Shown piece by piece: positions 10,102-17,641 of a DNA stretch of 64,000 nt. Both the position numbers and the translations under genes were made by a program. Below the pieces are notes generated by a model, which worked only from the letters and a program-made list of their open reading frames with translations, had not been told where the DNA came from and ran no database searches. Position 1 is the first letter of the stretch; each line of letters starts with the position of its first letter. The stretch lies in contig NZ_CP006587.1 in NCBI RefSeq assembly GCF_000737515.1, forward strand, positions 2,351,001 through 2,415,000. Reading direction: 5' to 3'. This DNA is from Hymenobacter sp. APR13 (GTDB lineage Bacteria; Bacteroidota; Bacteroidia; Cytophagales; Hymenobacteraceae).

Positions 10102-10815
10102 ATGGTTCTGCTATCCTCTTCTGCCCCCAATAATTGCCAGGACTGCCGTTGTGTAAACCGGTCGTTGCTGGGAACATGCCAGCTGAGCGAACTGGCTTTG
10201 ATTTCGGGAAGCAAAGTGTCGCAGCGGTATCAGCGCGGCCAAATCATTTTTCAGGAGGGCAACCGGCCGGCCGGGCTGTATTGCATCCATCAGGGTCGGG
10301 TGAAAATGTCTAAGCTCAGCCACGACGGCAAAGAGCAGATCCTGAGTTTGCGCAAGGAAGGCGACGTACTCGGGTTTCAGCCGCTCTGTACCGGCGGCAA
10401 CTACGAGGCCACTGCCGTAGCCCTCACCGACTGCGTGGTTTGCCTGGTACCGCGCCCCGACTTTTATAGCCTGCTGGAGCAAAACTCTCAGTTTTCGCAT
10501 GCGCTGCTGCGGCGGCTGTCTGAGGTGCTCAGCGAAACCCAGCAGCAGATGCTGCATACTGCCTACAAGCCCGTGCGCGAGCGGCTAGCCGATGCCCTGC
10601 TGCTACTCTATCGATTCTTCCAGCCAGAAACTCCCGGCCCGTTCAGCATCCCAATTTCACGCGACGACCTGGCAGCTATTACCAGCACGGCCAAGGAAAC
10701 GGCCAGCCGCCTGCTATCTGAGCTGCGCGAAGAAGGCCTGATTGCCACTCAGGGCAGCCGGATCATCGTTCTGGACTTGCCGCGCCTGCAGAAAATGTGC
10801 ACGCCGCATAGCTAA
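10102..10815 (+). CDS. Crp/Fnr-family transcriptional regulator with N-terminal cysteine cluster
   Basis: 237 residues: cyclic-nucleotide-binding-type beta-roll (about 30-145, with GLYCIHQGRVKMSK), long dimer helix, and a C-terminal winged HTH (about 180-230, ISRDDLAAITSTAKETASRLLSEL). The N-terminus has Cys12, Cys15, Cys17 and Cys26 (CQDCRCVNRSLLGTC), with further cysteines at about 95 and 112-115. Such a cluster suggests an Fe-S or thiol sensor like FNR, but the spacing differs from E. coli FNR. The cAMP-binding residues of CRP are not evident. The ATG at 10102 was chosen as the first in frame. It lies 297 bp upstream of the roadblock-like gene run, making it a candidate regulator of that run; this is inference. 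Confidence 0.88.
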   Translation: MVLLSSSAPNNCQDCRCVNRSLLGTCQLSELALISGSKVSQRYQRGQIIFQEGNRPAGLYCIHQGRVKMSKLSHDGKEQILSLRKEGDVLGFQPLCTGGNYEATAVALTDCVVCLVPRPDFYSLLEQNSQFSHALLRRLSEVLSETQQQMLHTAYKPVRERLADALLLLYRFFQPETPGPFSIPISRDDLAAITSTAKETASRLLSELREEGLIATQGSRIIVLDLPRLQKMCTPHS

Positions 10816-11112
10816 GGCCGGCCATTTCAATGGGTTTAGACAGTCGTTCGGCGAGCTGGCTAGGTGGGAGGTACTGCAAAAATGAGAAGAAGTATTGCAG
10901 TTTATTGATAATTAGTTAAATTGTATTTTAAAATTCCCATAATGATTCCCAGGCTTGTAGGCGTGGGAAAAGTTTAACAAAAATCATTTTCAGGTATAAG
11001 GAGGATCATTTTTATAAGCGAGATAATAGGGGATGTTTGTGATAGTAGCTGACCCGGCCGGCGGGCAGCTGGCTTTTCTTTTTTTCTTATTCCCCCTCCC
11101 CTCATTAGTACC
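10816..11112. other. AT-rich leader of the roadblock-like gene run
   Basis: 297 bp, much richer in AT than its surroundings between 10880 and 11040, which suits a promoter region. A loose FNR-like half-palindrome (TTGAT at 10905-10909) is present but the second half does not match. No terminator for the upstream regulator gene is visible, so read-through is possible. Confidence 0.4.
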
Positions 11113-11493
11113 ATGGCGTATTCAGTCAACAACCCTGCAGGCAAAGTAGTCCAGGATGTCATCACCGATTTGCCGGGCTTGGTGGCCATTGCCGTAGTGG
11201 ACGTCAATTCGGGCATGAGCCTGGCTTCGCACTCCAACTCGCCGTCGCTCAACCCCGATACCGCTGCTGCCTACAACACGGAAGTAGTGAAGCAGAAGCA
11301 GAAGGCTATGTCGGCCCTGAAGCTGCAGGGAGAGTCTATTCAGGATATTCTTATCTCGCTTACCAACCAGCTGCACCTGATCCGGCTGAACGACAACGGC
11401 TCGAAGTTTATCTATCTGGTGGTGAACTCCCGCGATACTAACCTGGCCATTGCCCGCGACGTGCTGCGCAGCCACGCCAACCAGCTCAACTAA
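11113..11493 (+). CDS. Roadblock/LC7-like protein 1
   Basis: 126 residues. The predicted order helix - two strands (GLVAIAVVDVNSGMSLAS) - long helix (AAYNTEVVKQKQKAMSAL) - three strands (DILISLTNQLHLIRL, KFIYLVVNS) - helix (NLAIARDVLRSHANQL) matches the roadblock/LC7 fold of MglB, known as a dimeric regulator of small GTPases. The closing pattern of a strand followed by small residues and an ARxxL helix is the family's most recognisable part. No signal peptide, so cytoplasmic. First of three paralogues (others at 11576 and 12796); all share NxEVV/NAQVVK-type, DILISL/ILITL, QLHL and DTNLAIAR/DTTNLGIAR motifs. No MglA-type GTPase is in the window. Function unknown. Confidence 0.75.
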   Translation: MAYSVNNPAGKVVQDVITDLPGLVAIAVVDVNSGMSLASHSNSPSLNPDTAAAYNTEVVKQKQKAMSALKLQGESIQDILISLTNQLHLIRLNDNGSKFIYLVVNSRDTNLAIARDVLRSHANQLN

Positions 11494-11575
11494 CGTACCC
11501 AGCCCACCGTGCCGCCGCCCGGCTGGGCGGCGGCCCCGGCGCTTCACCGGAGGCCGGCCCGTTCTATCGGCTCCC

Positions 11576-12016
11576 ATGCAGATTCCGTTTCTTCAACGCC
11601 TCCAGGCCCTGGCCGGCCCGGCCCTGGGCAAGGTAGTGCCCGCCGATGCTGGCCCGCCCGCCACGGCCGCCGCCGCGCAGCTACAGCAGGTGCTGGCTGG
11701 CTTGCCCGAGTTGCTGGCCGCCGCCGTGGTTGCCATTGAGTCGGGCCAGGCGCTGGCCACCTACGCCACTTCCCGCGAGTTTCAGCTGCCGAAGGTGCTA
11801 GCCTTCAATGCCGAAGTAGTGCGCCAGCAGCTGCGCGCCCTGCAGGCGCTGGGCCTGCCCGCCGACGAACAGCTGGAAGAAATTCTGATAACGCTCCGCC
11901 AGCAGTTGCACCTGATGCGGCTGCTGCCCAACGGCCGCTTCCTGTACGTGGCCGTCGATTGCCGTGATACCAATCTGGGCATTGCCCGCGCCGTCATCCG
12001 CTCCTGCGAAGGTTAG
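11576..12016 (+). CDS. Roadblock/LC7-like protein 2
   Basis: 146 residues from the ATG at 11576; in-frame codons further upstream overlap the first paralogue. It has an N-terminal extension of about 35 residues (amphipathic FLQRLQALAG, then an Ala/Pro stretch), then the same domain: AELLAAAVVAIESGQALA-type strands, FNAEVVRQQLRALQAL helix, EILITLRQQLHLMRL, FLYVAVDCRDTNLGIARAVI. Compared with paralogue 1 it has lost the Ser/Asn-rich loop before the long helix. It follows gene 1 by 82 bp and precedes the membrane-anchored gene by 54 bp, on the same strand, so probably one transcript. Confidence 0.75.
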   Translation: MQIPFLQRLQALAGPALGKVVPADAGPPATAAAAQLQQVLAGLPELLAAAVVAIESGQALATYATSREFQLPKVLAFNAEVVRQQLRALQALGLPADEQLEEILITLRQQLHLMRLLPNGRFLYVAVDCRDTNLGIARAVIRSCEG

Positions 12017-12070
12017 CTCAGGGGAAAGACAGCGCCGTTCGTTTTTTCTCACCTTATCCTTCTTACGCGT

Positions 12071-12757
12071 ATGAAATTGACTGCTTCTCCTTTTGATCCG
12101 CAAACCGGCGAGCTGCTGCCCGTGTACCGCGACGCCTACCTCAACGGCGACCTTACCCGGTCGTCGGCTAAGGCTGTGGAAAGCTACTTGGGCCGCGACG
12201 ACGACCAGGCCCACGAAACCCTAACCCGCTGGCAGGAACTGCACGCGGCAGAAACCGTGGCGGCGCCTACCTGGGTGCAAAAGCAAATCCAGTACATCCG
12301 GGCCGAGCCCGTACGCTTCCGGCGGCGGGCCACCACGCTGGTAGCCTCGGCGGCCCTGCTGGGCACCATGGTATTTGCCGGCACTCACCTGCCCACCGAG
12401 CGCACGCCCGTAGCCGACAACCTGCCCACCGAAATGGCCGCCGCCGAAGCTGCTGCTCCGGCTGCCGTTGCTTCGTCGATGGTGGCCGCCCGCACCATGA
12501 CGGTGCGCGGACGGATTCTGGACGAGAACGGTGCGCCACTGGTGGGTGCCACCGTGCTGCACCCCGGCAGCCTGAGTGGCGTGTCCACCAACGCCGCCGG
12601 CGAGTACATGATGCAAGTGCCGGCCGGCACCACTACGCTCAAGTATGGCTACGGCGGCTACCAAGACGAGGAGCTGACGGTACAGAAAAGCACTACCTCC
12701 AACGTAACGCTGCTGCCCCAGCAGAAGGAAAAGAAGCGCCATTGGTGGCAGTTTTAG
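12071..12757 (+). CDS. Single-pass membrane protein with CarboxypepD_reg-like domain
   Basis: 228 residues. Residues 1-80 are soluble and helical; VYRDAYLNGDLTRSSAKAVE recalls the N-terminal helical domain of anti-sigma factors (AYLDGEL-type) but without zinc-binding Cys/His. A transmembrane segment lies at about 87-105 (TTLVASAALLGTMVFAG), preceded by Arg residues, so the N-terminus should be cytoplasmic. An Ala-rich linker follows, then a carboxypeptidase-regulatory-like beta-sandwich (about 143-213: VRGRILDENGAPLVGATV, STNAAGEYMMQVP). That domain in Bacteroidota is found on outer-membrane receptors and cell-surface proteins. It sits inside the roadblock-like gene run, which suggests that it links the envelope to the cytoplasmic roadblock proteins. 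Function not established. Confidence 0.8.
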   Translation: MKLTASPFDPQTGELLPVYRDAYLNGDLTRSSAKAVESYLGRDDDQAHETLTRWQELHAAETVAAPTWVQKQIQYIRAEPVRFRRRATTLVASAALLGTMVFAGTHLPTERTPVADNLPTEMAAAEAAAPAAVASSMVAARTMTVRGRILDENGAPLVGATVLHPGSLSGVSTNAAGEYMMQVPAGTTTLKYGYGGYQDEELTVQKSTTSNVTLLPQQKEKKRHWWQF

Positions 12758-12795
12758 GCCCTCTTGGTGCCATTTGTTTGTAGTACCCTGCCTGC

Positions 12796-13236
12796 GTGAA
12801 ACCCAAAAACTACCGTAGAAAAGCGCCCCGTCGGGTTGAGCGCGCTGAGCTGCCGCCCACCTCCGACCCGCTGGCCGAACAGGTAGTGGCTCAAGTGCGG
12901 GCAGCGCTGCCCGAACTGCTGGCCGTAGCCGTGGTGGAGGTGGCCTCGGGCACCAGTTTGGCCGCCCACGCCACCACCACCGCCATCGACCCGGCCACGG
13001 GGGCCGCGTTCAACGCCCAGGTGGTGAAGCTCAAGCGGCAGGCCATGGCCGCACTGCAGCTCCCGCCCGACGAGCAGCTGGGCGACATCCTGATTACGCT
13101 GTCCAGCCAGCTGCACCTGCTGCAGCTCACGCCCGACGGCCGCCGGTTTATTTATCTGGTGGTGGCCTCCGACACCACCAACCTGGGCATTGCCCGGGAG
13201 GTGCTGCGGGCCCAGGTGGGGCAGCTGGCCGCGTAG
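12796..13236 (+). CDS. Roadblock/LC7-like protein 3 (GTG start)
   Basis: 146 residues, apparently starting at GTG 12796, since no in-frame ATG precedes the conserved domain. A basic tail (KPKNYRRKAPRRVERAE) of about 20 residues precedes the roadblock-like domain: LAVAVVEVASGTSLAAHA strands, FNAQVVKLKRQAMAAL helix, GDILITLSSQLHLLQL, RFIYLVVASDTTNLGIAREVL. It lies 38 bp after the membrane-anchored gene and ends the run; a palindromic repeat begins 13 bp after its stop. The basic N-terminus could bind nucleic acid, membrane or a partner, which is speculation. Confidence 0.75.
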   Translation: MKPKNYRRKAPRRVERAELPPTSDPLAEQVVAQVRAALPELLAVAVVEVASGTSLAAHATTTAIDPATGAAFNAQVVKLKRQAMAALQLPPDEQLGDILITLSSQLHLLQLTPDGRRFIYLVVASDTTNLGIAREVLRAQVGQLAA

Positions 13237-13249
13237 TTCTTGGCGCCCA

Positions 13250-13330
13250 GTAGCGCGAACTTTGTATTTCGCGCCTCCGAACGACAATCGTTCAACGGCG
13301 CGGGGACGCGAACTACAAAGTTCGCGCTAC
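13250..13330. repeat. Dispersed palindromic element, family A, copy 2
   Basis: Inverted repeat with arms at 13250-13273 and 13307-13330. The right arm is identical to the right arm of the copy at 2743-2824, and the left arm has one mismatch. The 33-bp spacer is unrelated to that of copy 1. It sits directly after the roadblock-like run. Confidence 0.85.
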
Positions 13331-13350
13331 GGGTCGTCCGAACGGCGGCG

Positions 13351-13398
13351 ACGCAAAAGAGCTCCTTTCTCACGCGTGGGGAAGGGGCTCTTTTGCGT
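13351..13398. terminator. Hairpin, probable terminator of the roadblock-like run
   Basis: Arms at 13351-13365 and 13384-13398 (ACGCAAAAGAGC paired with GCTCTTTTGCGT, plus three more positions) around an 18-bp loop. The A-rich and T-rich tracts lie inside the stem rather than after it, so termination efficiency is uncertain. Confidence 0.5.
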
Positions 13399-13461
13399 TG
13401 GGGTGATGGGGGCGGAGCGGGGGTGCTGCACAATTTCCCTGCATCCCAAACTCCCCTTCCG

Positions 13462-13469
13462 TACCTTCG
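13462..13469 (+). promoter_or_regulatory. Candidate -7 element of the lpdA promoter
   Basis: TACCTTCG matches the Bacteroidota -7 consensus TAnnTTTG at all but one position and would start transcription about 25 bp before the lpdA ATG. The -33 element is not clear. Confidence 0.35.
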
Positions 13470-13501
13470 CCCCAGTTGATTCTCACCGAATTTACCCTAG
13501 C

Positions 13502-14908
13502 ATGAACCAATACGACGTTACCGTCATCGGCTCCGGGCCCGGCGGCTATGTGGCGGCCATCCGCTGCTCCCAGTTGGGCCTCAAAACCGCCCTCATCGAG
13601 AAGTACGACACCCTGGGCGGCACCTGCCTCAACGTGGGCTGCATCCCCAGCAAGGCCCTGCTCGACAGCACCGAGCACTACCACAACGCCGCGCACACCT
13701 TCAAGGAGCACGGCATTGAGCTGAGCGACCTGCAGATCAATATGAACCAGCTCATCGACCGCAAAAACGGGGTGGTGAAGGCCAATACAGACGGGATTCA
13801 ATTCCTGATGAAGAAAAACAAAATCGACGTCATCCACGGCGTTGGTTCGTTTGTCGATAAGAACCACATCAGCATTGCACCCACGGCCGGCGGCGAAGCC
13901 CAGCAGATTGAGACGAAGAACGTCATCATTGCTACCGGCTCCAAGCCCACCGTGCTGCCCTTCATCCAGCAGGACAAGCAGCGCATCATCACCAGCACCG
14001 AGGCCCTGAACATCCGCGAAGTGCCCAAGCACATGATTGTGATTGGCGGCGGCGTAATCGGGCTGGAAATGGCGTCGGTGTACGCCCGCCTCGGCGCGAA
14101 AGTGTCGGTGGTGGAGTTCATGGACTCGCTCATCCCGACCATGGACCGCGGCCTGGGCAAAGAGCTCAAGCGCATCCTGGGCAAAATCGGCATCGAGTTC
14201 TTCCTGAGCCACAAGGTAACTGGCGCCACCCGCGAGGGCGACACCGTGACCGTAACCGCCACCAACCCCAAGGGCGAGGAAGTGAAGTTTGAAGGCGACT
14301 ACTGCCTGGTGGCCGTAGGCCGCGCGCCCTACACCGCGGGCCTGAACCTGGAAGCCGCCGGCGTACAGATGGAGGAGCGCGGCCGCATCAAGGTAGATGA
14401 GCACCTGCAAACCTCGGTACCCGGCATCTACGCCATCGGCGACGTGGTGCGCGGCGCGATGCTGGCCCACAAGGCCGAGGAAGAAGGCGTGTTCGTGGCC
14501 GAAACTATTGCCGGCCAGAAGCCCCACATCAACTACCTGCTCATTCCCGGCGTGGTGTACACCTGGCCCGAAGTGGCCGGAGTGGGCTACACCGAGGAGC
14601 AGCTGAAGGAGCAGGGCAAGGCCTACAAAACCGGCTCGTTCCCGTTCCGCGCCTCGGGCCGCGCCCGCGCCTCCATGGACCTCGACGGCTTCGTGAAAGT
14701 GCTGGCCGACAAGGAAACCGACGAAATCCTGGGTGTGCACATGATTGGCCCCCGCATTGCCGACCTCATTGCCGAAGCCGTAACGGCCATGGAGTTCCGC
14801 GCCTCCGCCGAGGACGTAGCCCGCATGAGCCACGCTCACCCCACCTACGCCGAAGCCATGAAGGAAGCGTGCCTCGCCGCCACCGAGAACCGAGCGATTC
14901 ACATGTAA
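13502..14908 (+). CDS. lpdA: Dihydrolipoyl dehydrogenase (E3)
   Basis: FAD enzyme that reoxidises the dihydrolipoyl groups of 2-oxoacid dehydrogenase complexes and the glycine cleavage system, reducing NAD. 468 residues, typical length. FAD motif GSGPGGYVAAIRCSQ at the N-terminus, redox-active disulfide Cys42/Cys47 in GGTCLNVGCIPSK, NAD motif VIGGGVIGLEMASVYARLG, second FAD motif GIYAIGDVV, and the C-terminal interface catalytic His-Glu pair in SHAHPTYAEAMKEA. The ATG at 13502 gives the canonical N-terminus MNQYDVTVIGSGPGG. It is not contiguous with sucA-sucB (about 9 kb away) and has its own candidate promoter and terminator. Confidence 0.97.
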   Translation: MNQYDVTVIGSGPGGYVAAIRCSQLGLKTALIEKYDTLGGTCLNVGCIPSKALLDSTEHYHNAAHTFKEHGIELSDLQINMNQLIDRKNGVVKANTDGIQFLMKKNKIDVIHGVGSFVDKNHISIAPTAGGEAQQIETKNVIIATGSKPTVLPFIQQDKQRIITSTEALNIREVPKHMIVIGGGVIGLEMASVYARLGAKVSVVEFMDSLIPTMDRGLGKELKRILGKIGIEFFLSHKVTGATREGDTVTVTATNPKGEEVKFEGDYCLVAVGRAPYTAGLNLEAAGVQMEERGRIKVDEHLQTSVPGIYAIGDVVRGAMLAHKAEEEGVFVAETIAGQKPHINYLLIPGVVYTWPEVAGVGYTEEQLKEQGKAYKTGSFPFRASGRARASMDLDGFVKVLADKETDEILGVHMIGPRIADLIAEAVTAMEFRASAEDVARMSHAHPTYAEAMKEACLAATENRAIHM

Positions 14909-14932
14909 TTCCGGCGCTTACGCTAGAAACCG

Positions 14933-14970
14933 AAGCGGCTGCAGCTCCCAGGAGTTGCAGCCGCTTTTTT
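14933..14970. terminator. Bidirectional terminator between lpdA and the SUFU gene
   Basis: A 16-bp stem with one wobble (14933-14948 with 14951-14966), a 2-nt loop and a run of T residues. It closes lpdA and, read in reverse, may serve the minus-strand gene ending at 14992. Confidence 0.85.
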
Positions 14971-14991
14971 GGTATTGAGGGGTGTGGCCAG

Positions 14992-15750
14992 CTACCACAA
15001 ACCAAGGAAACCTTTCTTCTTGGCCACGTTGGGACGGGCTATGTCTATCACGTCGGAAATGCCGGCTTCATCGAACTTGTCGAGCAGCGCATCGACGCCC
15101 TTGTTCATTTTTAGCTCCATCTCTTCCTTGTAAATGGGGTACAGACAGTAGAAGTGGATGGTCTTTTCGTCCGTCACGCGCAGTTCCCGGAACTCCTCCG
15201 GTAAGCTGATAGAAGGCAGTAGCAGCATGCAGCCCAGCTTCGTATCAGCGGCGTAAGGCTCGGCATGCTCCCCATTCGGGATGGTGTGGCCGGACCCCAG
15301 CCACGTGTGGTATTCGTGCGGAAAACGGGCAATAAACTTCATCCAGCCAATGGGCCAGTACGCTTCGTCCGTTGGGGTAGAGTCTGCCTGCCCAACGTCT
15401 GACAGAGGCCAGGTACTGGGAAGGAGAATGCACAGCTCCGCGTACGCGGAGCTTTCTGCATCAGCAGGCACAGTCATAGGCAGGTCGCTCATGCCGGACG
15501 TAACCAGCGTGTAAAAGGGAAAATCCTTGGTGGGAGCCACGATATGCACGTCCAGGTGCACTTTGTCCGAGATAAGCTCGTGAAAAACCCCGGTAACAGG
15601 GCCAACGTGCTGTTCGATGTGCCTCGAAATAGCCTCAATGGATTCCTCGTCGCCGGATGCCAGGCTGAACGGTTCGGGTTCTACATTTTCATAGCGGTAA
15701 ATGGGTGCCCCGGAAGACGAATTCTCTGGTTCGATTTCCTGCTCTGACAT
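14992..15750 (-). CDS. Suppressor-of-fused (SUFU) domain protein
   Basis: 252 residues. The centre carries the pattern of bacterial SUFU-domain proteins: HLDVHIVAPTKDFPFYTLVTSGMSDLPM near residues 68-95, SAYAELCILLPSTWPL (about 101-116), and YWPIGWMKFIARFPHEYHTWLGSGHTIPNG (about 131-160). The C-terminus ends MNKGVDALLDKFDEAGISDVI. These proteins are named after the eukaryotic Hedgehog regulator; in bacteria they are often found in immunity loci of polymorphic toxins, but no toxin is visible next door. Acidic, cytoplasmic, no signal peptide. Single gene. The family call is firm, the function unknown. Confidence 0.85.
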   Translation of the reverse strand: MSEQEIEPENSSSGAPIYRYENVEPEPFSLASGDEESIEAISRHIEQHVGPVTGVFHELISDKVHLDVHIVAPTKDFPFYTLVTSGMSDLPMTVPADAESSAYAELCILLPSTWPLSDVGQADSTPTDEAYWPIGWMKFIARFPHEYHTWLGSGHTIPNGEHAEPYAADTKLGCMLLLPSISLPEEFRELRVTDEKTIHFYCLYPIYKEEMELKMNKGVDALLDKFDEAGISDVIDIARPNVAKKKGFLGLW

Positions 15751-15853
15751 AGTAGGTAGCGTAAAGTGAAAAGAGAAGAAAGGAAAGCACGTTGCCCGGT
15801 TGCTGGTAGCAAAATGCCCGGGAAGGGTAAGTGTAAAGAAGTAGGGCGGTTAA

Positions 15854-17533
15854 TCAGGTCTTCTGCACCAGCTTAAAACCATCCTTCGTCACTTGGTACT
15901 GCTGGCCTTGGATGGTGATGGTTTCGCCTTCCAGTAGCTTGCTCAGGTTCTCGATGTCGCCCTCAATGGTGTGGAGGCTGAATCCGTGCTTGCGGGCCAG
16001 GGCGAGGTACTTGGGGTTGATGTAGTCGCGGACGCCGCAGAGGATGATGCGCACATGGGCGGTGGTGTTTTTGAGCAGCTTGGCGTCGCGGGGGAAGGTG
16101 TAGTTGTCGGCCAGCAGGATCAGCTCGGCCGAGTCGGGGGCGGCGGCTAGCTTTTGGGCGTAGAGCAGGGCTTCGGCGTCGTTTTCGGGTGCGTCGCCGC
16201 CACCGCCGGCCTTCATGGTTTCGATGAGCTTGTTCTTGATGGCATCGTAGCTATCCGTTTTCACGTGGTAGAGGCCGCCGGTTTTGCCCAGGCGCTTGTC
16301 TTTGTCGGGCTGGTCGTTGCCGTCGTTGAAGAACACGAAGGTTTTCTCGTCTTCGAGGGCGCTGAGCTGCAGCCAGGCCAGCAGGTCGTAGGTGTAGGGG
16401 AACATGCTGCCAGTCACGTCGGTCACCACCACTTCCTTGCTCCACTCGGGGTGGCGCTGCATCACGCGGCTGACCACGTTGGCATCGGCGGGCAGGGGCA
16501 GTTCCTCAGTGGCGGCCGTATCGGCGGCGGCCAGCAGCTCGCCTTTCTTGGTGATGCGCGCCTCGCAGTAGTCGTTCTTGTGCTGCTTGTTCTTCTTTTT
16601 CAGCGCCACCCGGTAGAGCCGGGCCGCCGAATCGGGGAGGGCGAAGCTGGTGAAGCCCATATCGGCCTCGCCCAGCAGCTGCAGCGGCCCCAGCGGCAGC
16701 CGGATAACGCCCTTGGCCGTGAAGCCGAACATCTTCCGGTCAATGGGGAAGCCGGAGGTGAAGGCCACGCTTTTGCGGATGGCTTCTTCCAGCTCCGCCA
16801 CACATACGGGCCGGGCGGTGGGCAGCACCTGCACCGTCCGGATGGTGCCGCGGGCGTCCACGGTCAGCTGAAACTTCACCACCTGCGCCTCCCGTTGCGG
16901 GCACTTGTAGAGGCGGCGCAGACTGCGGGCCATCTGGCGATTGGTGAAGCGGCCGGCCGGCAGGTTGCAGGCCACCTTTTTGCCCTGGGTTTTCTTGCTG
17001 GCTTTAGGGCGCTTCTTCTCCAGCAGGCGCAGCTTGCGCGTGAGGCTGTCGAGGTCGGCGCGGCTGGTGGCGGCGGTGGCGTGCGGGGCCACGTACACCA
17101 CAAAGCCGTGGAAAAACGGCTGGCACTCGCTGGGACTGTTGCAGCCGGTCTGCTCCACCAGCGTCCACGTCACCGACTCATCCTGCAGCAGCCCCGGCAC
17201 GGCGGCGGCCAGGTTGCGGATGCGGCTGAGGTTGAGCTGGCGCTGGTTGAAGGCGGGGTTGAGCCGGAAGGCCGTGTACACCAGATCAATGCGCACAATG
17301 TGGCGGTCCTGCAGGCGCAAGGCCTTCAGCTCGGCCCCCGAAAACGTAGACGGCAGCTGCAGGGCCTGCAGATCAGGTAAGGGCTGGTAGCGGCTGGTGC
17401 GGTAGGCGTTCAGCTGGTCGTAGAAAGCGGTAAGGTCGGGCTCCGACGGCGAGGCTGTCTGGGCGCGGGCCGCGGAGAGAAGCAGGAAAAACAACAGGCC
17501 ACTGAGCAGGCCGTGCCGGAATAAAGGAAGCAT
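15854..17533 (-). CDS. Secreted protein with TonB-C-like and vWA-like regions
   Basis: 559 residues from the ATG at 17533, which opens a signal peptide (LLSGLLFFLLLSAARAQT); the longer frame has no signal. Residues about 205-285 (VVKFQLTVDARGTIRTVQVLP followed by ELEEAIRKSVAFTSG) resemble a TonB C-terminal domain. The C-terminal part (about 355-545) resembles a von Willebrand A domain: VVVTDVTGSMFPYTYDLLAW has a DxTGS motif in place of DxSGS, followed by FVFFNDGND, GGGGDAPENDAEALL and ELILLADN. So a metal-site (MIDAS-like) protein of the envelope is likely. It lies 108 bp downstream of the TPM-domain gene on the same strand and may share its transcript. Function unknown. Confidence 0.75.
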   Translation of the reverse strand: MLPLFRHGLLSGLLFFLLLSAARAQTASPSEPDLTAFYDQLNAYRTSRYQPLPDLQALQLPSTFSGAELKALRLQDRHIVRIDLVYTAFRLNPAFNQRQLNLSRIRNLAAAVPGLLQDESVTWTLVEQTGCNSPSECQPFFHGFVVYVAPHATAATSRADLDSLTRKLRLLEKKRPKASKKTQGKKVACNLPAGRFTNRQMARSLRRLYKCPQREAQVVKFQLTVDARGTIRTVQVLPTARPVCVAELEEAIRKSVAFTSGFPIDRKMFGFTAKGVIRLPLGPLQLLGEADMGFTSFALPDSAARLYRVALKKKNKQHKNDYCEARITKKGELLAAADTAATEELPLPADANVVSRVMQRHPEWSKEVVVTDVTGSMFPYTYDLLAWLQLSALEDEKTFVFFNDGNDQPDKDKRLGKTGGLYHVKTDSYDAIKNKLIETMKAGGGGDAPENDAEALLYAQKLAAAPDSAELILLADNYTFPRDAKLLKNTTAHVRIILCGVRDYINPKYLALARKHGFSLHTIEGDIENLSKLLEGETITIQGQQYQVTKDGFKLVQKT

Positions 17534-17641
17534 AGCGCACGATAATGAAAGCCGGGCCGCAGGCGCCCCCGTAAAGCAACGCAACATACGACTTTGCCGC
17601 CCCACCTGAAAGGCCCCAAAAGCCACCGCAAAGCCGCCCCG

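Noticed and set aside
10905..10919. FNR-type box upstream of the roadblock-like genes
   Set aside because: The left half TTGAT is present but the right half differs from ATCAA at too many positions to be called.
14992..15750. Toxin-immunity pair around the SUFU-domain gene
   Set aside because: SUFU proteins can be immunity proteins, but no polymorphic toxin, secretion signal or partner gene lies next to it.
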